In this document: positions 1 to 7,772 of the stretch, one piece after another | How positions within the stretch are numbered: the stretch's first letter is position 1 | How the letters are laid out: every line of letters starts with the position of its first letter | Assembly (NCBI RefSeq): GCF_013041615.1 | Contig: NZ_JABEPQ010000002.1 | Span: 744,001-808,000, forward strand | Length of the DNA stretch: 64,000 nt | Direction of reading: 5' to 3' | Origin: Knoellia koreensis | GTDB taxonomy: Bacteria > Actinomycetota > Actinomycetes > Actinomycetales > Dermatophilaceae | The notes under the pieces: generated by a model | Database searches by the model: none | Told to the model about the DNA's origin: nothing | Seen by the model: the letters and a program-made list of their open reading frames with translations, nothing else | Translations under genes and position numbers: made by a program

Positions 1-352
1 TGTCCTTCGTGGCGTCGTACAGCACCCGGGCGAGGTCGCCGCGCAGGATCTCGATCTCGGAGATGTACCCGTCGCCACCGTCGTCCTCCGCGCGGAATGT
101 CTCGAGCACGTTGCCGGCCTCGTCCACCCGGTAGGCGCCCGCGGTGTTGGTGCAGGCGGCCCGGACCTCGGCGTCGAGGCCCATCCGCCGAATGACTTCC
201 TTGGCCACGCCGCGAGCGTCCACGGCCTGCCCACCCGGACGCAGCGCGGGAGCCTGTTCGACCACGGTCACCTCGGCACCCCGCCTCGCAAGCCAGTGGG
301 CCAGGGCCGGACCCGCGATACCGGCTCCCGTGACCAACACCTTGACGCTCAT
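1..352 (-). CDS. FAD-dependent oxidoreductase/monooxygenase, N-terminal part (runs off left edge)
   Basis: The first 117 residues of a flavoprotein, read leftward from an ATG at 350-352 with a good ribosome site (AAGAGGAG) just upstream. Residues 3-8 form the first beta strand, followed by the dinucleotide-binding motif GAGIAGPALA and then, near residue 33, the acidic VVEQ at the end of strand two that holds the FAD ribose. The segment RPGGQAVDARG is typical of PheA/TfdB-type FAD monooxygenases, which hydroxylate aromatic or polyketide substrates. The substrate domain lies outside the window, so the reaction cannot be named. The next gene leftward is not visible; nothing on the right is clearly linked to it. 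Confidence 0.85.
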   Translation of the reverse strand, partial: MSVKVLVTGAGIAGPALAHWLARRGAEVTVVEQAPALRPGGQAVDARGVAKEVIRRMGLDAEVRAACTNTAGAYRVDEAGNVLETFRAEDDGGDGYISEIEILRGDLARVLYDATKD

Positions 353-911
353 GACTGTCTCCTCTTGGTCCGTTGACTTTCTGAGGTGACTGACCCCCGG
401 TGCAGGCGCTTCTCATCGGTCGCGGTTCGTGACGGCTTCGGCGTCCTGAGGCGCACCACGCTTCAGCCTCGAAGGTTGGCGGTCGAAGTGCGGATGCTCG
501 AATCCACCAGACGCTGCACCGCGCGTTTCGCTTCTCAAACGACAGCAGCAAGGTCGTGCGCAGGACGATGCAACAGGTCTTCAGGTTCCGCGATTCGGCG
601 GCGCATCCCTCGTCGGCCTTCGTGGAGCCGGTTGGCCATCCAGTTTTCCGAACAGGGATGGAGCCACGGTTTGTGATTTTCCGTGTGGAGAATGCAAACA
701 CGGCCTACCGGTTCGCTCACGACGTCATCAATCACTGCCTCCGCCATCCAAGGTCGCTTGGCAATGAATTCGCGGAGTGGTGCGCTGGCATGCTGGACCT
801 TGTTGCCAAGACCGTTCCAGCGCCGTCGCAAGAAGGTCCGGCTTAACACCTTGGCCGGGTGGGGTGGCAAGTGGCACTGCGCGACGCGCTGATCGCGGCA
901 GATCCGGGCAA
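353..911. other. 559-bp stretch without a confident gene
   Basis: GC content is visibly lower than in the rest of the window and no Shine-Dalgarno/start pair is convincing. Two overlapping possibilities exist. A plus-strand frame from ATG 568 to 846 would give 92 residues with balanced composition. An antisense frame ending near 535 also reads as plausible protein. I recognise neither, and at most one can be real. No repeats or hairpins stand out. Confidence 0.3.
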
Positions 912-1925
912 TCACGGCTCGGCGCGTACCGTTGCCCACCAAACTCTGCCGTCGCCTGCGAGGCCGATCCGCGATTGCCAGGTCAGGGCCTGCATTCCCT
1001 CGGTGTCTACCTCGATGAGCACTACTTGCACGAACCGATGTGCGTTGGCCCTGGTCCATAGGGGCTGCGGAAGCTCGCCCAGCGAGAACCTGGCCTCCGG
1101 ATACCCGTCGACGGGATCGATCACCAGCCAGGAATCGCTCGCGGCATCGCGAACGTCGATCCCTTCGGGAGTTGGGCCGAGCGGGAGCGGCACACGACCT
1201 GCCGCAGATCGCAGTCCGACGACTGGTGCCCACTCATCGAGTGATGATCCATTCGCCAGCGCGTCGAGGGCGGCCGCGTCGATTCCAATCATCACTGCTG
1301 GATCGTGGTGGTCGTGGAGCAGGCCGAACTTGAAGGTTTGTGGCCCCGCGATTCCGATGCGGCGCTCGATGGGAGAGCTAGCGGCGTAGTGCAAGTCGAG
1401 CCGGCCATCGGAGCCTGTTCGCCACCGCGACCGCGCTTCTTGCTCGATGGGGACCCGGAACACCGGTGGCCTGCTCAAGCTGTCCTGTGGCATCTCTGGC
1501 CAGCATTCGAGCCGGTGGAGGACGTCCTCGGCTGCCATGTCTAGGACCGTGACGAAAAGCCGTTCCATGGCTGAGTCGCCGCGGTTGAAGCTCCACCTCT
1601 GGTTGAGGTCCATGGCAGTCAGGCCGGGATCGCGAACAACGTCGTGCCAGGTGCTGGATCCGATAGCCACCTGCAGCTGGTCGGCTTTGACCCCAGCGAG
1701 GGTCGGCGACGACGCCAAATGGTCGTGCGTGGTGAACCCAATCGCGACGTGGAAGTCGAGGTCGTGGGTTTGGATGGCGCCGCGGCCGCTGATCTGGATC
1801 ACAGCCACGCCCCTATCGGAGACGGACCGGAACGTCCCGCTGCTCCGCTTGAATCCATGCCTGCGCAACACGGGTGCAGCGATATCTCTCACCATGAGCG
1901 CCAAGGGCTTCACGCCGCCGAGCAT
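912..1925 (-). CDS. DUF4304-like hypothetical protein
   Basis: About 337 residues if translation starts at the ATG at 1925; a longer frame reaches 2027, but that extension is Arg/Ala-rich and looks non-coding. The N-terminal part (roughly residues 9-120) has the pattern of DUF4304 proteins: an amphipathic helix ending LRRHGFKRSSGTF, then a strand carrying VIQISGRG, then a conserved aromatic/His stretch. The C-terminal half is unassigned. DUF4304 proteins are of unknown function and often sit in variable regions near toxin or immunity-like genes. The gene lies in the motif-poor, lower-GC left flank. Family assignment is from pattern recognition only. Confidence 0.6.
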   Translation of the reverse strand: MLGGVKPLALMVRDIAAPVLRRHGFKRSSGTFRSVSDRGVAVIQISGRGAIQTHDLDFHVAIGFTTHDHLASSPTLAGVKADQLQVAIGSSTWHDVVRDPGLTAMDLNQRWSFNRGDSAMERLFVTVLDMAAEDVLHRLECWPEMPQDSLSRPPVFRVPIEQEARSRWRTGSDGRLDLHYAASSPIERRIGIAGPQTFKFGLLHDHHDPAVMIGIDAAALDALANGSSLDEWAPVVGLRSAAGRVPLPLGPTPEGIDVRDAASDSWLVIDPVDGYPEARFSLGELPQPLWTRANAHRFVQVVLIEVDTEGMQALTWQSRIGLAGDGRVWWATVRAEP

Positions 1926-2357
1926 CGCATGCAGAGCTCGACGTGTCAGGGCCTCGCGGTCGGAACTATCGCCGTCACGCGCACTCCGAGCAGCGATGGC
2001 GGACGCTACGCGTCCTCCACGCGGCACGAGCGGACGTTAGCCCGCAGAGCGGCCACATACGCGTGAGTCCGCAGCGACGCACCGTCAGCTCGTCGGCAAA
2101 AGCATGCGTTGTCGCTAGGGCTATCAGGGCATCGCCCCAGAAGTCCGAGCCAGGTAGGCACTGAGCTGCGCGTCCGCATTGATGCTGGCTTCGAGCTCGA
2201 AATACCGGGCTCCCACGTCCTCAAACCGGGCAACGTGATGGCCTCCGCGGTCGATTCCGACCGGCCTGCTAACCCTGCTGTTAGCAAATCCGTGAGCAAG
2301 GCCGGCAGGAACGTTAAGGGGCCGAAGAAGCGCTAGGCCGCTGACCTGCCCCTTTGG
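1926..2357. other. Stretch without a confident gene, left flank of tRNA-Gln
   Basis: Short frames exist on both strands (2109-2336 plus, 2124-2444 minus), but neither has a recognisable domain, a good ribosome site or typical codon use. The minus frame ends in a segment (ARYFELEASINADAQ) that could be a decayed gene remnant. The GTATGCC heptamer found through most of the window is absent here. Confidence 0.3.
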
Positions 2358-2474
2358 CTCCCCGGGTAGGAGCCGCGTCTCGGCGCCGGTTCGTACCTCA
2401 CCGCCGCACGCGCCGCTCCCAAGATTCCTACCCGGGTCGCTCACTCACTTCGTTCGTTTGCTCCCCGGGTAGGA
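2358..2474. repeat. Duplicated tRNA-Gln 3' end (possible attachment-site remnant)
   Basis: The 14-mer CTCCCCGGGTAGGA, which is the 3' end of the tRNA gene read on the other strand, occurs at 2461-2474 and again in direct orientation at 2358-2371. A third, inverted copy of its core (GATTCCTACCCGGG) lies at 2434-2447 and can pair with the tRNA copy to form a 14-bp stem. Duplicated tRNA 3' ends are the usual mark of site-specific integration. The repeats sit where composition changes, but no integrase is visible. Confidence 0.5.
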
Positions 2475-2539
2475 ATCGAACCTACGTCGCTTGTCCTGAT
2501 TCAAAGTCAGGCGGGCCCTGCCAGCAGACCAACCGGGGA
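2461..2539 (-). tRNA. tRNA-Gln(UUG)
   Basis: Read on the minus strand the gene has a 7-bp acceptor stem TCCCCGG/CCGGGGA with discriminator G. The T arm is GTAGG-TTCGATT-CCTAC. The anticodon arm is CCTGA-CTTTGAA-TCAGG, giving anticodon TTG for CAA codons. U1-A72 and G73 match known glutamine identity. At 79 nt it is longer than a standard tRNA because the D-arm/26-position region and the variable region each carry extra bases. CCA is not encoded. The 3' half is duplicated to the left. A wobble-tolerant fold is needed for the D arm, so a slightly degenerate gene is possible. Confidence 0.85.
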
Positions 2540-2645
2540 ACGCCCCGCAAAGGGCAACCCACAGGTTATCGGGGCGCAGAGTGGGTAGATGACAGCCACA
2601 GGCGCCGGGGCGACTCACAGCACCCTCTCAGCCGCTGAGGATGAC

Positions 2646-2680
2646 ACCTACGGGACCGTAGGTTACGGTTTCGTAGGTTA
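2646..2680. promoter_or_regulatory. Operator/promoter region of the desaturase gene
   Basis: A perfect inverted repeat, ACCTACGG at 2646-2653 and CCGTAGGT at 2656-2663 separated by GA, is followed by a second half-site, so CGTAGGTTA appears twice 15 bp apart (2657 and 2672). The array lies 40-70 bp before the desaturase ATG. Palindromes of this size are typical TetR-family operators. The TetR gene at 4513 is a candidate ligand, which is inference. Confidence 0.5.
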
Positions 2681-2717
2681 GGTGAACGCCCCTGGCCCCG
2701 ACGGAAAGGTCCTCGCC

Positions 2718-3689
2718 ATGACGACCGTGGCCCCCTCCGCACAGACGTCCGCACAGACCGCCGCACCCGAGCGGGTCCCGGACCCGCGCACCGTCGAACC
2801 AGAGCACAAGCGCACGGGCGAGCAGGTCACGCTCGCGCTCTTCATCGGCGTCCCGTTCCTCGCCCTGCTCGCGGCCATCCCGGTTGCGTGGGGTTGGGGG
2901 CTCGGCTGGCGCGACATCGCCATCGCCGCCTTCATGTACATCATCTCCGGGCACGGCATCACCGTCGGCTTCCACCGCTTCTTCACCCACGGCTCGTTCA
3001 AGGCCAAGCGCGGCCTCAAGGTCGCCCTCGCAGTCGCCGGCTCCCTCGCGATCGAGGGTCCGGTCGTGCGCTGGGTCGCCGACCACCGTCGCCACCACGC
3101 CTTCTCCGACCGCGACGGCGACCCGCACAGCCCCTGGCGCTACGGCGAGACCATCCCGGCGCTCATGAAGGGCCTGTGGTGGGCGCACATCGGCTGGCTC
3201 TTCGACGTCGAGCAGACCCCACGCGACAAGTACGCACCGGACCTGTTGGCGGACAAGGACATCCAGAAGGTCGACAAGGCTTTCCCCTGGCTCGTCGCCA
3301 CCTCAATGCTCCTCCCGCCACTCATCGGCGGACTCTGGTCAATGAGCTGGCAAGGCGCCCTCACCGCGTTCTTCTGGGGCTCGCTCGTCCGCGTCGCGCT
3401 CCTCCACCACGTCACCTGGTCGATCAACTCGATCTGCCACGCCATCGGCGAGCGGCCGTTCAAGAGCCGCGACAAGTCCGGCAACGTCTGGTGGCTGGCG
3501 GTGCTGTCCATGGGCGAGTCCTGGCACAACCTGCACCACGCCGACCCCACCTGCGCACGGCACGGCGTCGAGAAGGGTCAGATCGACTCCAGCGCCCGCA
3601 TCATCTGGGCGTTCGAGAAGTTCGGTTGGGCCCACGACGTCCGCTGGCCCGTCGCCAAGCGCATCGACGCGCGCCGGCTCGCCGCCTGA
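2718..3689 (+). CDS. Acyl-CoA delta-9-type fatty acid desaturase
   Basis: A membrane-bound di-iron desaturase of 323 residues, which introduces a cis double bond into acyl-CoA using O2 and electrons from a ferredoxin or oxidoreductase. The three histidine boxes are visible: HRFFTH, HRRHH (before AFSDRDGDPHSP) and HNLHH near the C-terminus. Hydrophobic segments lie around residues 33-55, 60-75 and 190-220. I chose ATG 2718 because AAAGG stands 10 nt upstream; a GTG at 2682 would add 12 residues. The upstream palindrome suggests repression by a TetR-type regulator sensing acyl-CoA. No electron-transfer partner gene is adjacent. Confidence 0.92.
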   Translation: MTTVAPSAQTSAQTAAPERVPDPRTVEPEHKRTGEQVTLALFIGVPFLALLAAIPVAWGWGLGWRDIAIAAFMYIISGHGITVGFHRFFTHGSFKAKRGLKVALAVAGSLAIEGPVVRWVADHRRHHAFSDRDGDPHSPWRYGETIPALMKGLWWAHIGWLFDVEQTPRDKYAPDLLADKDIQKVDKAFPWLVATSMLLPPLIGGLWSMSWQGALTAFFWGSLVRVALLHHVTWSINSICHAIGERPFKSRDKSGNVWWLAVLSMGESWHNLHHADPTCARHGVEKGQIDSSARIIWAFEKFGWAHDVRWPVAKRIDARRLAA

Positions 3690-3709
3690 CCGTCACCCCG
3701 GCAACAACC

Positions 3710-4489
3710 TCACCCGACGTCGGCGACCAGCTGGCGGAACCTCAGCACCTCCGGACGCTGCCAGTCCACGTGGTCGTTGCGCCACCCGGCGAGGTCGCGA
3801 AAGTCCTTGTCATCATTGGCCATTGCGTGTCCGATGACTCGGTCGGGGGGTATGCCGTACTCCCGCTCCAGCCATGCCACCAGCTCGGCGCCGGCCTTGA
3901 CTTGGGCCGGCCGCGCCAGCACCTGCTGCGTCGCCCACCGCGGCGAGTTGCCTTGCGACGACTGCACGAACTCAACGCCGATCGCCTCCTGGTTGAGGCC
4001 GATCGTGTGCCGGCAGACCATGCTCGGCGGCACCAGCTCGCGGATGGTGCCGCGCTGGTCCACGACGTAGTGCGCGCAGGTGCCCGGCCGCTCCCCCAGG
4101 TTCGGCTGGTTCGCCGCGAACACCGACCGCACCGACTCGTACGTGTCGCTCTCGCTGTAGTGCAGCACCACCATCCGCGGCTCGAGCTGCCACGTCGCCT
4201 TCCCCGCGTGGCGCTTCAGGTATGCCGCGGTGTCAGCCTTGCGCTCCGGGCCGAACGGGATGTGGTCGCGGACGATCCGTGGCTGGGTGGGTGCGGCCGT
4301 GGTGGTGGGCGCCAACGGCGTCGCAGTCACCGACGGCGCCGCAGGCGCGGTGGCAGCCGTCGTCGCGTCGGCATCGACCTTCGGCAGCCGGTCGGACACC
4401 ACCACCCCACCGGCGATCACGGCACCGAGCAGGGCAGCCGAGAGGGCAGCGCGACGGGCGCCCGCGGCATACCCTTCCCTGCCCTTCAC
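3710..4489 (-). CDS. Secreted N-acetylmuramoyl-L-alanine amidase (Amidase_2/PGRP fold)
   Basis: Cleaves the amide bond between MurNAc and the stem peptide of peptidoglycan, or binds it. An N-terminal signal/anchor (about residues 12-35) is followed by a Thr/Ala/Pro-rich linker, then the amidase domain from about residue 75 to the end. The zinc ligand region VVLHYSES, the AHYVVD strand and the HTIGLNQEAIGVEF block are characteristic, and a late GHAM segment supplies another His. A TAGCGT -10 box stands 7 nt before the GTG at 4489, favouring a leaderless start there; a GTG at 4498 is the alternative. It faces the desaturase tail to tail. Confidence 0.85.
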   Translation of the reverse strand: MKGREGYAAGARRAALSAALLGAVIAGGVVVSDRLPKVDADATTAATAPAAPSVTATPLAPTTTAAPTQPRIVRDHIPFGPERKADTAAYLKRHAGKATWQLEPRMVVLHYSESDTYESVRSVFAANQPNLGERPGTCAHYVVDQRGTIRELVPPSMVCRHTIGLNQEAIGVEFVQSSQGNSPRWATQQVLARPAQVKAGAELVAWLEREYGIPPDRVIGHAMANDDKDFRDLAGWRNDHVDWQRPEVLRFRQLVADVG

Positions 4490-4512
4490 CTGGCCCACGC
4501 TACGGCGCAGGC

Positions 4513-5172
4513 ATGATGGACACCGTGACCGACGCCTCCAGCAAGCCCACGTCCTCCTCAGCCCGCTCCCGCATGACGGGCAAGCAGCGCCGCGAGCAGC
4601 TCATCGAGGTCGGTCGAAAGCTGTTCGCGGACAAGGGTTTCGAGGGCACGTCGGTCGAGGAGATCGCCGCCAAGGCGAGCGTGTCCAAGCCAGTCGTCTA
4701 CGAGCACTTCGGCGGCAAGGAGGGCCTGTATGCCGTGGTGGTCGACCGCGAGATCGCGGCCCTCCTGGGCGGCATCACCGGCACCCTCAGCGCCGAGCTG
4801 GGCAGCCGCGAGACCCTCGAGCGCGCGGCGATGGCGCTCCTCGACTACATCGAAACCAACACCGACGGCTTCCGGATCCTCGTGCGCGACAGCCCGCCCG
4901 GCCAGTCGACCGGCTCGTTCGCGAGCCTCATCTCCGACGTCGCCAGCCAGGTCGAGCACATCCTCGCGGCCGAGTTCAAGCGGCGGAAGCTCGACCCGAA
5001 GTCAGCGCCGCTCTACGCCCAGATGCTCGTCGGCATGGTCGCGCTGACGGGTCAGTGGTGGCTCGACTCACCCAAGATGAAGAAGTCCGACGTCGCCGCC
5101 CACCTCGTCAACCTCGCGTGGAACGGACTTGCCGGACTGGAGAAGAAGCCCGGCCTCATCTCCGAGCGCTGA
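4513..5172 (+). CDS. TetR/AcrR family transcriptional regulator
   Basis: 219 residues. After about 20 variable residues comes the classical N-terminal helix-turn-helix: KQRREQLIEVGRKLFADKGF, TSVEEIAAKASVSKPVVYEHF and GGKEGLYAVV. The C-terminal ligand/dimer domain fills residues about 75-205 and has a WWLDS segment. Proteins with this C-terminus in actinobacteria are often linked to lipid metabolism. The gene starts 14 bp after the divergent amidase gene, so it may share a promoter region. It could control the desaturase at 2718, whose promoter carries a fitting palindrome; this is inference from proximity. Confidence 0.88.
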   Translation: MMDTVTDASSKPTSSSARSRMTGKQRREQLIEVGRKLFADKGFEGTSVEEIAAKASVSKPVVYEHFGGKEGLYAVVVDREIAALLGGITGTLSAELGSRETLERAAMALLDYIETNTDGFRILVRDSPPGQSTGSFASLISDVASQVEHILAAEFKRRKLDPKSAPLYAQMLVGMVALTGQWWLDSPKMKKSDVAAHLVNLAWNGLAGLEKKPGLISER

Positions 5173-5180
5173 CCCCGCGG

Positions 5181-5540
5181 CTACACCTGCTGGAACTCGA
5201 CGCGGTTGCCCACCGGGTCACTCGTGTGGAAGCGCCGCACACCGGGAACGTTGTCGTCCCACGTGACCGAACCGCCCTGTGCCGCAACAGCTTCCGCCGT
5301 GGCGTCGACGTCGTCCACGGCGAATGCCGGATGCGCCTTGAGCGCCGGTGAGAACGGCTCCTCGACGCCGCAGTGCAGCTCCTGGGTGCCCACCCGGAAC
5401 CACACCCCGCCTCGCGCGGCGAGGACCGGCGGCTTCGGGATCTCAGGCAGCCCGACCAGCTCGCCGTAGAACGCGCGCAGCGCATCCTCACTCCCGGCCG
5501 GGCAGGCGACCTGCACATGGTGCAGGCCGACCACACTCAT
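5181..5540 (-). CDS. VOC (glyoxalase/bleomycin-resistance) family protein
   Basis: 119 residues, a single vicinal-oxygen-chelate domain with the pattern LHHVQVACP ... RAFYGELVGLPE ... GVWFRVG ... LHCGVEEPF ... HPAFAVDDVDA ... FHTSDPVGNRVEFQQ. The paired beta-alpha-beta-beta-beta modules and the closing D-P-x-G-N-x-E-F element are diagnostic of the superfamily. Metal-binding positions (His near residue 7, Glu in the final strand) are present. Members include glyoxalases, dioxygenases and drug-binding proteins, and the substrate cannot be read from sequence. Its start overlaps the end of tam by 4 bp (TGATG/ATGA type), so it is probably the second gene of a tam operon. Confidence 0.85.
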   Translation of the reverse strand: MSVVGLHHVQVACPAGSEDALRAFYGELVGLPEIPKPPVLAARGGVWFRVGTQELHCGVEEPFSPALKAHPAFAVDDVDATAEAVAAQGGSVTWDDNVPGVRRFHTSDPVGNRVEFQQV

Positions 5541-6352
5541 CGGCCACCGTCCGGACGCTGCGCGACGACGAAGAGCCGGCGGAAGGGGAAGATCACACCC
5601 GCTTCGCTGCGCGGGTATGCCGTCTTGAGCCTCGCGCCGTACTCCGCCAGGAAAGCCTCCCGCGCCTCGTCGTCGTCACCGAACGACTCGACGACCGGCC
5701 GGAGCCCCGTGCCGCGCACCCACTCGAGGACCGGGTTGTCCTGGGCCCCTTCGGGATCCAGCACGTGGAAATAGGTCGTCTCCCACCCGTCCACGTCGAG
5801 CTCGGCCCGGGTGAGGACGGCAAGGTAGTCCTCGACCGACGGGACGCGCAGGCGGTCGAGGTCATCGCCCAGGGCGGCCGGTGCGGCATACCCTCGGGCG
5901 ACCTCACGCATGATGGCGTGCGACGGCGCGTCGATGTTGCCGGGCACCTGGTTGGCGAACCAGCCACCGGGCGCGAGGGAGTCAGCCCACGGGCCGAGGA
6001 GGTCCAGGTGACCCGGGACCCACTGCAGGGTCGCGTTGGTGACGAGGACGTCGATGGGCGCGCCCACCGTCGCCGGGTCCCAGGTGGCGACGTCGGCCTC
6101 GACCCACTCGACCCGCCCCTCGGCGTCCTGCGTGCGCGCGGACTCGAGCATCTGCGGCGAGTGATCGACACCGATGACCCGGGCGTCCGGCCAACGCTGG
6201 GCCAGGGCAAGGGTCAGCGGGCCGTTGCCGCAGCCCAGGTCGACGACGACCTTGGGATCGGTGGCGCCGATGCGACTGGTGAGGTCGTAGAACGGGCGCG
6301 ATCGGTGGTCGGCGAACTTGGCGTACTGCGTCGGGTCCCAGGTCGTGCTCAT
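5537..6352 (-). CDS. tam: Trans-aconitate 2-methyltransferase
   Basis: 271 residues, a class I SAM-dependent methyltransferase that esterifies trans-aconitate, a damaging by-product of cis-aconitate that inhibits aconitase. Evidence: WDPTQYAKFADHRSRPFYDL at the start; motif I VVDLGCGNGPLT; DARVIGVDHSPQML; VEADVATW; and NATLQWVPGH, all as in Tam proteins. The ATG at 6352 follows AGGAGG; a longer frame to 6418 would run through the operator. It is divergent from a MarR-type gene across a long palindrome, an arrangement known for TamR in Streptomyces. The VOC gene overlaps its 3' end. Confidence 0.9.
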   Translation of the reverse strand: MSTTWDPTQYAKFADHRSRPFYDLTSRIGATDPKVVVDLGCGNGPLTLALAQRWPDARVIGVDHSPQMLESARTQDAEGRVEWVEADVATWDPATVGAPIDVLVTNATLQWVPGHLDLLGPWADSLAPGGWFANQVPGNIDAPSHAIMREVARGYAAPAALGDDLDRLRVPSVEDYLAVLTRAELDVDGWETTYFHVLDPEGAQDNPVLEWVRGTGLRPVVESFGDDDEAREAFLAEYGARLKTAYPRSEAGVIFPFRRLFVVAQRPDGGR

Positions 6353-6376
6353 CGTCGCGCCTCCTGCTTCGAAATT

Positions 6377-6400
6377 TATCTTGATATCAAGATACTTGAT
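6377..6400. promoter_or_regulatory. TamR-type operator between tam and tamR
   Basis: TATCTTGATATCAAGATA at 6377-6394 is a perfect 18-bp palindrome. A second, overlapping inverted repeat (ATCAAG-ATA-CTTGAT) covers 6386-6400. The site sits in the 59-bp gap between divergent genes, 25 bp from the tam start and 12-18 bp from the regulator start, so one bound dimer could block both promoters. This is a typical MarR-family arrangement. Confidence 0.8.
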
Positions 6401-6411
6401 GGAGAGTAGAG

Positions 6412-6996
6412 TTGTCACCCATGGAGCCGCAACCCGACGATGTCGACCGGATCGTCGACGCGTGGCGCCGCGAACGACCCGACCTCGACGTCGAACCCCT
6501 GCACGTCCTGTCGCGCATCTCGCGCCTCGCGCGACGGCTCGACCTCGACCGGGTGCAGGCCTTCGCGCAGCACGACCTCGAGGGCTGGGAGTTCGACGTG
6601 CTGTCGGCGCTGCGGCGCGCCGGCGACCCCTATGAGCTGTCCCCCGGCCAGCTCGTCCGCCAGACCCTCGTCACCAGCGGCACCATGACCAACCGGGTCG
6701 ACCGGCTCGAGCGGCGCGGCCTGGTCGAGCGCAGCCCCAGCCCCACCGACCGCCGCGGTGTCATCGTGCGGCTGACCGGCGAAGGCGCGCGCACCGTCGA
6801 CGCCGCGATGGCGGACCTGCTCGCCCGCGAGCGGACCCTGCTCGCCGAGCTCTCCGGTCGCGACCGCACGGACCTCGCCGACAAGCTGCGCCGGTTGCTC
6901 GGCCCGTTCGAGACCGAGACCAACCCCGGCACCATCCCCACGACCACACCCGACACCACCACTCCCGACCCCGAAGCCAGCAAGGAGCTGCGGTGA
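6412..6996 (+). CDS. tamR: MarR family regulator, TamR-like
   Basis: 194 residues. The winged-helix domain spans about residues 35-140, with the DNA-contact region YELSPGQLVRQTLVTSGTMTNRVDRLE and the wing SPTDRRGVIVRLT, which is the MarR signature. A Thr/Pro-rich tail follows residue 160. A TTG at 6412 lies 7 nt after GGAG; the ATG at 6421 is the alternative but sits 16 nt from that site. In Streptomyces, TamR represses tam and is relieved by citrate or aconitate isomers. The same divergent layout and palindrome support this name. Its stop overlaps the next gene by 4 bp. Confidence 0.85.
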   Translation: MSPMEPQPDDVDRIVDAWRRERPDLDVEPLHVLSRISRLARRLDLDRVQAFAQHDLEGWEFDVLSALRRAGDPYELSPGQLVRQTLVTSGTMTNRVDRLERRGLVERSPSPTDRRGVIVRLTGEGARTVDAAMADLLARERTLLAELSGRDRTDLADKLRRLLGPFETETNPGTIPTTTPDTTTPDPEASKELR

Positions 6997-7772
6997 GGCG
7001 ACTGCGCCACCGGACCACGCGGCATACCCGACGCACGGCGGGCGTGGGCGCGACCCTCGCCGCCCTCGCCCTGATGACCGCAGGCTGCTCATCGGGCAGC
7101 GACACCGCGGGGTCACCCGGCACGACCAGCTCCACGACGACGCAGTCCCCGTCGGCCACGCCGAGCACCACCACCTCCGCGGCACCGTCGCCCACCGAGC
7201 AGGTCGGGCCACAGGTCCCCAGCCCCTCGGCCACGGTGGCCCCGGGCGACCCGGCCGCGGGTGAGCGGGGGCTCCAGGCCCTCCTGCCCGAGGGCGCGAT
7301 GAAGAAGGTCGGCTTCAGCTACACCAACCAGCCGACCGCCGGGGTGTGGGCCTGGTACGACGCATGCGGCGGACGGCTGCCGTCGAACGCCCAGATCGTT
7401 GGCGGTGCGCACGCGCGCTGGACCGACTCGGTGAGCACCATCGACCAGGTCGTCGCCTACTACCCGAACGACGGGGCGGGCGAGGCCGTCAGCCAGGCGG
7501 AGGCGCTGACGAAGTGCGCGAACTGGAGTTTCGCCGACGGCACCAAGGTCACGGGCGTCAAGCCGCACAAGCTCGACAAGGTCGGCGGCCTGTCCGGGCA
7601 GTTCAGCTGGTGCGAGAGCATCAAGGCGGTCACGCGCTGCACCGCGGTGGTGTCGGCCGGCAACACCGTCACCCGCCTGTGGGTGCTCGCCAGCCCGGCG
7701 ACGGAGGCCGAGCAGACCATCAACACCTTCGCGACACTCGCCTCCGCGCGGATCCTCAGCCAGCCGAGCTGA
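6993..7772 (+). CDS. Putative lipoprotein, PknH sensor-like fold possible
   Basis: 259 residues starting at a GTG that overlaps the tamR stop (GTGA). The signal sequence ends in the lipobox MTAGC (cysteine near residue 32), so the protein is probably anchored to the outer face of the membrane. Residues 35-90 are a Ser/Thr/Pro-rich spacer. The folded part (about 90-259) has four cysteines (YDACGGRL, TKCANW, SWCESIKA, TRCTAVV) that could form two disulfides, and it reads like extracellular PknH-type sensor domains of actinobacteria. Function is unknown. The end overlaps the convergent hydrolase gene by 17 bp. Confidence 0.75.
   Translation: MRRLRHRTTRHTRRTAGVGATLAALALMTAGCSSGSDTAGSPGTTSSTTTQSPSATPSTTTSAAPSPTEQVGPQVPSPSATVAPGDPAAGERGLQALLPEGAMKKVGFSYTNQPTAGVWAWYDACGGRLPSNAQIVGGAHARWTDSVSTIDQVVAYYPNDGAGEAVSQAEALTKCANWSFADGTKVTGVKPHKLDKVGGLSGQFSWCESIKAVTRCTAVVSAGNTVTRLWVLASPATEAEQTINTFATLASARILSQPS

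Noticed and set aside
568-846. 92-codon plus-strand gene
   Set aside because: Composition is plausible, but an antisense frame is equally plausible, there is no good ribosome site and no family is recognised. Kept only as part of a non-assigned region.
1-2460. Prophage or complete integrative element at the left edge
   Set aside because: No integrase, relaxase, capsid or replication gene is visible; only a repeat at the tRNA and unusual composition support past integration.
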